64,000 bases of DNA, taken from Pseudoxanthomonas kalamensis DSM 18571. GTDB taxonomy: Bacteria; Pseudomonadota; Gammaproteobacteria; Xanthomonadales; Xanthomonadaceae. Made by a program: the position numbers and the translations under genes. The DNA lies in contig NZ_PDWQ01000001.1 in NCBI RefSeq assembly GCF_010211745.1, forward strand, positions 124,001-188,000, read 5' to 3'. This document shows positions 58,772 through 64,000 of the stretch, one piece after another. Each line of letters opens with the position of its first letter. Position 1 is the first letter of the stretch. The notes below the pieces were generated by a model. The model was not told the DNA's origin and made no database searches. It saw only the letters and a list, made by a program, of their open reading frames with translations.

Positions 58772-60136
58772 TCAGTAGGCGAACTGGCGGAATACCGGGT
58801 CGATGTCGCCGTTCCACTCGCCGTGGAACAGCTCCAGCTTGCGTTCGGCCGGGGTCTGCCCGGCTTCGGCAATCTCCAGCAACGGATCGAGGAAGGCGGT
58901 CTCGTCGGCGCCGTTGCCGTTGAGGCGGGCGCGGCGGCGCAGGCCGGCAATTGAAATCTTCAGCGCCTCGCGCGCCAGTTCGCGCACGCTGGCGCCGCGG
59001 AACGGCAGCTTCAGGGCGTGTTGCGGCACGCCGTCGCGCAACGCATGGCGCTCGGCCAGACTGAAATCCTTGACCAGGTCCCAGGCCGCGTCCAGCGCCG
59101 CATCGTCGTACAGCAGGCCGACCCAGAACGCCGGCAGCGCGCAGATCCGGCTCCACGGGCCGGAGTCGGCACCGCGCATCTCCAGGAACTTCTTCAGCCG
59201 CACTTCCGGAAACGCCGTGGTCAGGTGGTCGGACCAGTCGCGCAGGGTCGGCAGCGCGCCCGGCAGGACCGGCAGGCGGCCGTCGAGGAAATCGCGGAAG
59301 CTCTGTCCACTGGCGTCGTGGTAGATGCCATCGCGGTAGCTGAAGTACATCGGCACGTCGAGCATGTAGTCGACGTAACGCTCGTAGCCGAAGCCGTCCT
59401 CGAACACGAAGTCCAGCATGCCGGTGCGGTCGGCGTCGGTGTCGGTCCAGATGTGCGAGCGGTAGCTCAGGTAACCGTTCGGCCGGCCTTCGGTGAACGG
59501 CGAATCGGCGAACAGCGCCGTGGCTACCGGCTGCAACGCCAGCGAGACGCGGAACTTCTTCACCATGTCCGCTTCGTCGGCGTAGTCCAGGTTGACCTGC
59601 ACGGTGCAGGTGCGGGTCATCATGTCCACGCCCAGCGAACCGACCCTGGGCATATAGTCGCGCATGATCCGGTAACGGCCCTTGGGCATCCACGGCATGT
59701 CCTGACGCCGCCACTTGGGCTGGAAACCCATGCCCAGGAAGCCCAGCCGCAGTTCGTCGGCGACCTGGCGCACCTCGTTGAGGTGGCTGCCGACCTCGAC
59801 ACAGGTCTGGTGGACGCTCTCCAGCGCCGCGCCGGACAGTTCCAGCTGGCCGGCCGGCTCCAGGGTGACCGAGGCGCCGTCCTTGAGCAGGGCGATCACC
59901 CGGCCGTTTTCCTCCTGCGCCTCCCAACCGAACCGGGTCAGGCCTTTCAGCAGCGCCTCGATCCCGCGCTCGCCGTCGAATTCGGGCGGCCGCAGGTCGT
60001 CCAGGCGGAAGCCGAACTTCTCGTGCTCGGTGCCGATGCGCCAGTCCGCGCGCGGCTTTTCGCCGGCCTGCAGGTAGGCGGCCAGTTGCGCGCGGTCGGT
60101 GATCGGCAGGTCGGCGGCGGTGCTGGCGCTGGACAA
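58772..60136 (-). CDS. gshA: Glutamate-cysteine ligase (plant/EgtA-like type)
   Basis: This enzyme makes gamma-glutamylcysteine, the first step to glutathione. The 454-aa protein from the chosen start has [17 protein letters not shown] near the N-terminus, [17 protein letters not shown] in the middle, and [13 protein letters not shown], typical of the GCS2-type enzymes of alphaproteobacteria, plants and xanthomonads. No ATG suits the start, so a TTG at 60136 ([10 protein letters not shown] follows) is proposed; an upstream ATG in frame exists only far away at 60547 in sequence that looks non-coding. It converges with topA. Confidence 0.9.
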   Translation of the reverse strand: MSSASTAADLPITDRAQLAAYLQAGEKPRADWRIGTEHEKFGFRLDDLRPPEFDGERGIEALLKGLTRFGWEAQEENGRVIALLKDGASVTLEPAGQLELSGAALESVHQTCVEVGSHLNEVRQVADELRLGFLGMGFQPKWRRQDMPWMPKGRYRIMRDYMPRVGSLGVDMMTRTCTVQVNLDYADEADMVKKFRVSLALQPVATALFADSPFTEGRPNGYLSYRSHIWTDTDADRTGMLDFVFEDGFGYERYVDYMLDVPMYFSYRDGIYHDASGQSFRDFLDGRLPVLPGALPTLRDWSDHLTTAFPEVRLKKFLEMRGADSGPWSRICALPAFWVGLLYDDAALDAAWDLVKDFSLAERHALRDGVPQHALKLPFRGASVRELAREALKISIAGLRRRARLNGNGADETAFLDPLLEIAEAGQTPAERKLELFHGEWNGDIDPVFRQFAY

Positions 60137-60256
60137 GGCGGGCTCGGACGGGTGGTGAGGTGCGATGGCGAGCTGCGGCTGACCGCATCGCCGGGCGGCA
60201 CTATAGCCTGCCCGGCGGGCCGTCCGCGCCCGGGTCGGCGGTTTCCAGCGTTCCAT

Positions 60257-60294
60257 GCATGAGCACGGCATGGCATGAGCACGACATGGGCACG
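60257..60294. repeat. Short direct repeats in the gshA/VIT spacer
   Basis: GCATGAGCACG occurs at 60257-60267 and 60273-60283; a third copy with one mismatch (CATGGGCACG) is at 60285-60294. The spacing is 16 then about 11 bp. The repeats lie between divergent gshA and the VIT-type transporter gene, upstream of both, and could be regulator sites. Confidence 0.5.
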
Positions 60295-60344
60295 AACGCG
60301 TCTCATCTCTGCGACGGCCATCGGCATTGGCTAGGCTGTCCGCC

Positions 60345-61061
60345 ATGCCGCGCACCCGACCACCTTCGCCCAGCCGCCATCCGGAACGGCACCGCACGCA
60401 ACGCGCCGGCTGGCTGCGCGCCGGCGTGCTCGGCGCCAACGACGGCATCGTCTCGATCGCCGGCCTGGTGGTCGGCGTGGCCAACAGCGGCGCCGGTCCG
60501 GAGACGATCCTGGCCTCCGGGGTCGCGGGGCTGGTCGCCGGCGCCATGTCGATGGCCGCGGGCGAATACGTCTCGGTGCAGTCGCAGGCCGATACCGAAG
60601 CGGCCGACCTGGCGACCGAGAAGCGCGAGCTGGAAGAAGAGCCCGGCAGCGAGCTGGACGAACTGACCCAGATCTACGTGCAACGCGGCCTGCAGCCTGC
60701 GCTGGCCGCGCAGGTGGCCGAACAGCTGACCGCGCGCGACGCGCTGGCCGCGCACGCGCGCGACGAGCTCGGCATCACCGAAACCCTGCGTGCGCGGCCG
60801 TTGCAGGCGGCGCTGGCCTCGGCCGCCGCCTTCACCGTCGGCGCGCTGCTGCCGATCGCCGTGGCCGTGCTGGCCCCGGACGACCGGGTGGCGTCGATCA
60901 CCACGGTCGCCACCGTGCTCGGCCTGCTGTTGTCCGGCGGGATGGCCGCACGGATCGGCGGCGCCCCGGTCGTGCGCGGCGCGCTGCGGGTCGCGTTCTG
61001 GGGCGCGCTGGCGATGGCGGCCGCCGCCGCCATCGGCCGCCTGTTCGATGTGACGGTCTGA
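60345..61061 (+). CDS. VIT/CCC1-family iron/manganese transporter
   Basis: The 238-aa protein has the VIT1 pattern: helix 1 with [22 protein letters not shown], then [22 protein letters not shown], a hydrophilic metal-binding loop, and three C-terminal helices ([19 protein letters not shown] and so on). Family members move Fe2+ or Mn2+ out of the cytosol. The ATG at 60345 ([11 protein letters not shown]) is taken as start. It is divergent from gshA. Confidence 0.9.
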   Translation: MPRTRPPSPSRHPERHRTQRAGWLRAGVLGANDGIVSIAGLVVGVANSGAGPETILASGVAGLVAGAMSMAAGEYVSVQSQADTEAADLATEKRELEEEPGSELDELTQIYVQRGLQPALAAQVAEQLTARDALAAHARDELGITETLRARPLQAALASAAAFTVGALLPIAVAVLAPDDRVASITTVATVLGLLLSGGMAARIGGAPVVRGALRVAFWGALAMAAAAAIGRLFDVTV

Positions 61062-61175
61062 CGCGCGCAGGGTTTGCTGCGGCACCGCACATACGAATTC
61101 AACCTGTCGCAGCGTTGTCGCCGGTGAACCGCGCTTGTAGCCTGCGCGGCACCCCATCGACCCGGAGCTGCTGCC

Positions 61176-63023
61176 GTGCGACTGGCGACGATCCTGTGCT
61201 TGCTGCTGCTGGTTGCGCTCCTGCCGGGGACGCACGCGGCCACCCGCATCGACCGCATCGAACCGGCCAACTGGTGGGTCGGCATGAAGCACCACCGGAT
61301 CGAACTGATGGTGCATGGCAACGCGATTTCGGCGCTGACACCGCGGTTGCGGCACCGGGGCGTGCGCATCGTCGAGGTGCAGACGACGGAAAATCCGAAC
61401 TACCTGTTTGTCACCGTCGAGATCGCCGCCGATACCGCGCCCGGCGAGTTCGACATCGAACTCCTCGACGACGGCGATGTCGTCACGGCCCATCCGTGGC
61501 GCCTGGATGCGCGCGACCCCGCCCCGCCGCGCGGCTTCGGCGGCAACGATGCGGTCTATCTGATCACCCCGGACCGCTTCGCCAACGCCGACCCCGGCAA
61601 CGACAGCATCGACGGCATGCGGGAAGCGGCGAACCGCGCCGACTCCAACGGCCGCCACGGCGGCGACATTGCCGGCATCCGCAGCCACCTGGACTATATC
61701 GCCGCGATGGGATTCACCCGGATCTGGCCGACGCCGCTGCTGGAAAACGACCAGCCCGCCTATTCCTACCACGGTTACGCCATCACCGACCTGTACCGGA
61801 TCGACCCGCGTTTCGGCAGCAACGCCGACTATCGTGCGCTGGCGCACGAGGCGCGCGAACGCGGCATCGGCCTGATCCTGGACGTGGTGCTGAACCACAT
61901 CGGCTCGCAGCACTGGTGGATGCGCGACCTGCCAAGCCAGGACTGGATCAACAACGGCGGCCGGTTTGCGCCCACCAACAATCGCCGCACCACCATCCAG
62001 GACCCGCATGCCGCGGCCGCAGACCGCGCGCGTTTCGTCGAGGGCTGGTTTTCCGAATCGATGCCCGACCTCAACCAGCGCAACCCGCATCTGGCGACCT
62101 ACCTGATCCAGAACACGCTGTGGTGGATCGAATACGCCGGCCTGGCCGGGATTCGCGAGGACACCTTCGGCTATGCCGACACCGACTTCCTCGGCGCCTG
62201 GGCGCAGGCGGTGATGAACGAATACCCGGAGTTGTCGATGGTCGGCGAGGAGTGGAGCCCCAATCCGGCGATCGTCGCCCACTGGCAGCGCGGCAAGCTC
62301 AATCCCGACGGCCACGTGCCGCACATGACCGGGATGATCGACTTCCCCACCCAGCTGGCGTTGCGCGATGCGCTGCTGCACCCGCAAGGCTGGGACGATG
62401 GCTGGACGCCGCTGTACGAGATGCTGGGCAACGACTTCCTGTACCCCGATCCGGATCGCCTGATGGTGTTCGTCGAAAACCACGACAGCCCGCGGTTGCT
62501 GGCGCATCTGGACGGCGACCTCCGCCTGTGGAAGCTGGCGATGGCCTGGCTGGCCACGGCGCGCGGGACACCGCAGTTCTACTACGGCTCGGAAGTGCTG
62601 TTGCGCGGTCCGCGTGAACGCAACGATGGCCTGTTGCGCGCCGACATGCCCGGCGGCTGGGCCGGCGACGGCGCCGACGCCTTCAGCGGACGCGGGCTGT
62701 CGCCGGAACAGCGCGATGCGCAGGACTACGTGCGCAGGCTGTTCCAGTGGCGCAAGCGCGCGCCGGTGCTGGAAAACGGCCGGCTGACCCACTACGCGCC
62801 GCAGGACGGGGTGTACGTGTACTTCCGCCACGACGACCACCACCGCACGGTGTTCGTCGCCTTGAACCGGAACCCCGGCACGGCAACACTGGCGCTGGAC
62901 CGCTTCGCCGATTTCGTGAAGCCGGGCGACCGCGGCACCGACGTGTTGGCAGGCAAAGCCGTCGAACTGGGCGGTACGTTGCGGATCGCGGGCAAGAGTG
63001 CCGCGATCATCGAACTGGACTGA
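61176..63023 (+). CDS. Exported GH13 enzyme, cyclomaltodextrinase/neopullulanase-like
   Basis: The 615-aa product has a signal peptide (cleaved after THAA, residue 22), an N-terminal maltodextrinase beta domain (to about residue 110), a TIM barrel with GH13 regions DVVLNH, GIREDTFGY (nucleophile Asp), VGEEW (acid Glu) and ENHD, and a C-terminal beta domain. All catalytic residues are present. It probably hydrolyses maltodextrins or cyclodextrins in the periplasm or outside. The start is GTG with CCGGAG upstream. It stands alone, 10 bp from convergent engB. Confidence 0.92.
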   Translation: MRLATILCLLLLVALLPGTHAATRIDRIEPANWWVGMKHHRIELMVHGNAISALTPRLRHRGVRIVEVQTTENPNYLFVTVEIAADTAPGEFDIELLDDGDVVTAHPWRLDARDPAPPRGFGGNDAVYLITPDRFANADPGNDSIDGMREAANRADSNGRHGGDIAGIRSHLDYIAAMGFTRIWPTPLLENDQPAYSYHGYAITDLYRIDPRFGSNADYRALAHEARERGIGLILDVVLNHIGSQHWWMRDLPSQDWINNGGRFAPTNNRRTTIQDPHAAAADRARFVEGWFSESMPDLNQRNPHLATYLIQNTLWWIEYAGLAGIREDTFGYADTDFLGAWAQAVMNEYPELSMVGEEWSPNPAIVAHWQRGKLNPDGHVPHMTGMIDFPTQLALRDALLHPQGWDDGWTPLYEMLGNDFLYPDPDRLMVFVENHDSPRLLAHLDGDLRLWKLAMAWLATARGTPQFYYGSEVLLRGPRERNDGLLRADMPGGWAGDGADAFSGRGLSPEQRDAQDYVRRLFQWRKRAPVLENGRLTHYAPQDGVYVYFRHDDHHRTVFVALNRNPGTATLALDRFADFVKPGDRGTDVLAGKAVELGGTLRIAGKSAAIIELD

Positions 63024-63032
63024 AGTCCGGGC

Positions 63033-63644
63033 TCAGAGCAGGGCCAGCCAGCCCATCACCACCGCCCGCGCCTCCTCGACTCCCTGCTTCGACGCCGCCG
63101 AGAACGTCTGCACGCTCACGCCGTCGCCATACGCTTCGGCCAGCGCCTTGCGCACCGCCTGCAGCGCCTGCGCCTGCTGGCCGCGGCCCAGCTTGTCGGC
63201 CTTGGTCAGCAGCGCGTGCGCCGGCAGGCCGCGCTGCACGGCATAGCCCAGCATCTGCCGGTCGTAGTCCTTCAGCGGGTGGCGGATGTCCATCACCACC
63301 ACCAGCCCGCGGAGGGCATGGCGGCTGGCGAAGTACTGGTCGATGAACTGCTGCCAGTGCGCCTGCAGCTCCAGCGGCACCTTGGCGTAGCCGTAGCCGG
63401 GCAGGTCGACCAAGTGCTGGTCGGGCCGGACCTGGAAAAACACCAGTTGCTGGGTGCGGCCGGGGGTCTTGGACACCCGCGCCAGCGCGTTGTGGCCAGT
63501 CAAGGCGTTGAGCGCGCTGGACTTTCCGGCATTGGAGCGGCCGGCGAAAGCGACCTCGGCGCCGGCGTCGGCCGGCAGCTGCGTGCGGGTATGCGCCGAC
63601 AGCAGGTAACGCGCGGCATTGAGCGGATTGGACGGGTTCGACAT
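63033..63644 (-). CDS. engB: Ribosome biogenesis GTPase EngB (YsxC/YihA)
   Basis: The 203-aa protein has the TRAFAC GTPase motifs: P-loop GRSNAGKSS, switch-II DLPGYGYAKV and the base-binding TKADK. It helps assemble the 50S ribosomal subunit and is usually essential. MSNPSNPLNAARYLLSAH is the family start; the frame extends 11 codons. Its neighbour on the other side is a cytochrome-like gene, as in pseudomonads and xanthomonads. Confidence 0.96.
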   Translation of the reverse strand: MSNPSNPLNAARYLLSAHTRTQLPADAGAEVAFAGRSNAGKSSALNALTGHNALARVSKTPGRTQQLVFFQVRPDQHLVDLPGYGYAKVPLELQAHWQQFIDQYFASRHALRGLVVVMDIRHPLKDYDRQMLGYAVQRGLPAHALLTKADKLGRGQQAQALQAVRKALAEAYGDGVSVQTFSAASKQGVEEARAVVMGWLALL

Positions 63645-63793
63645 GCCGCTAGGATGGCACGAGCGGGGGCCTCGCACCCGTCACGGCCGCGGCCGATGGG
63701 CGCGAGAATTGACCATTCCGGTCCGGCATGACGATAATTCGGGGGTTTCCAGCCGTCGTCGGACGGCGTTTCCTGTGTTCACGGAGCTCTAGC

Positions 63794-64000
63794 ATGCGCC
63801 ACGCTCGCGTTTTGGGATTTGCCGGACTGGCCGCTGCGGCCGTGGCGGTGGTGGCTTACGCCCAGACCACGGTGGCGCCGCTGCCGGAAGAAAACCCGGT
63901 CGAAACCGTGCCGCTGGAATCGGTCGGCAGCGAACTCGACCTCAGCCAGACCGTCTGGGGCGACGCCCAGGCCGGGCAGGGCAAGGCGTCGGTCTGCGCC
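63794..64000 (+). CDS. Exported cytochrome c4-like protein (5' part only)
   Basis: The window ends 69 codons into this frame. The visible part is a signal peptide (cleavage near AYAQ), a spacer rich in Pro/Glu, and GDAQAGQGKASVCA, which looks like the start of a CXXCH haem site typical of diheme cytochrome c4. A GGAG ribosome binding site precedes the ATG. The call relies on the short visible part and on the usual engB-cytochrome c4 pairing; no CXXCH is complete within the window. Confidence 0.75.
   Translation, partial: MRHARVLGFAGLAAAAVAVVAYAQTTVAPLPEENPVETVPLESVGSELDLSQTVWGDAQAGQGKASVCA

Overview
The window is GC-rich chromosomal DNA with dense, mostly co-directional and overlapping genes (many ATGA/GTGA junctions). 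Gene order and protein types point to a gammaproteobacterium of the Xanthomonadaceae/Lysobacteraceae (Lysobacter, Luteimonas, Xanthomonas relatives). Signs of this are an ilvC-ilvG-ilvM-ilvA-leuA operon behind a leader peptide, plant-type GshA, a TopA with a lysine/alanine-rich tail and no zinc fingers, rpoD next to a CAU tRNA, and def-LysM-dprA-smg-topA synteny. The assignment comes from recognised families, not a database search. I see no insertion sequence, prophage, CRISPR array or rRNA operon.

Layout: (1) 0.2-4.3 kb, minus strand: a 54-aa membrane protein, thiC behind a TPP riboswitch, and ilvD. (2) 4.4-10.5 kb, plus: the ilv-leu operon, preceded by a leader peptide rich in Leu/Val/Ile codons with a complete attenuator (segments 1:2, 2:3 and 3:4 can all be drawn). 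(3) 10.5-15.3 kb: leuC-leuD-ybhB-like-leuB on the minus strand, divergent from a LysR regulator. Regions 1-3 together carry almost all enzymes of branched-chain amino acid synthesis. (4) 15.3-17.2 kb: a DUF2165 membrane protein and a secreted M19 dipeptidase. (5) 17.3-23.7 kb, plus: a seven-gene run of thermostable-hemolysin family protein, AMP-dependent ligase, TenA/haem-oxygenase-like putative diiron enzyme, SDR, secreted TPR protein and a two-component system. This is the best candidate for an undescribed pathway. (6) 23.7-31.1 kb: an RND efflux pump (permease and lipoprotein adaptor) divergent from a TetR regulator, with clear palindromic operators between them, then a PIMT-like methyltransferase and TolC.

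(7) 31.1-38.1 kb: two DUF4136 lipoproteins, a small exported protein, a phospholipase D-family lipoprotein, an SdsA-type alkyl sulfatase and a Crp/Fnr-type regulator, with a 513-bp regulatory gap holding two inverted repeats. (8) 38.1-40.7 kb: tRNA-CAU, rpoD and dtd. (9) 40.7-47.5 kb: an envelope block with an LpxL-like acyltransferase, two bacterial-PH membrane proteins, three glycosyltransferases and a TagB-like protein. (10) 47.6-58.7 kb: rsmB-fmt-def divergent from LysM-dprA-smg, three genes with a shared GYF_2/RDD/pilin-like architecture, and topA. (11) 58.7-64.0 kb: gshA, a VIT-family metal transporter, a secreted GH13 enzyme, engB, and the start of a probable cytochrome c4 gene cut by the window edge.

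Most of the window is housekeeping. The parts most worth a second look are the region-5 cluster, the ilv attenuator, the pilin-like motif shared by non-pilin proteins in region 10, and several strong palindromes in promoter regions.
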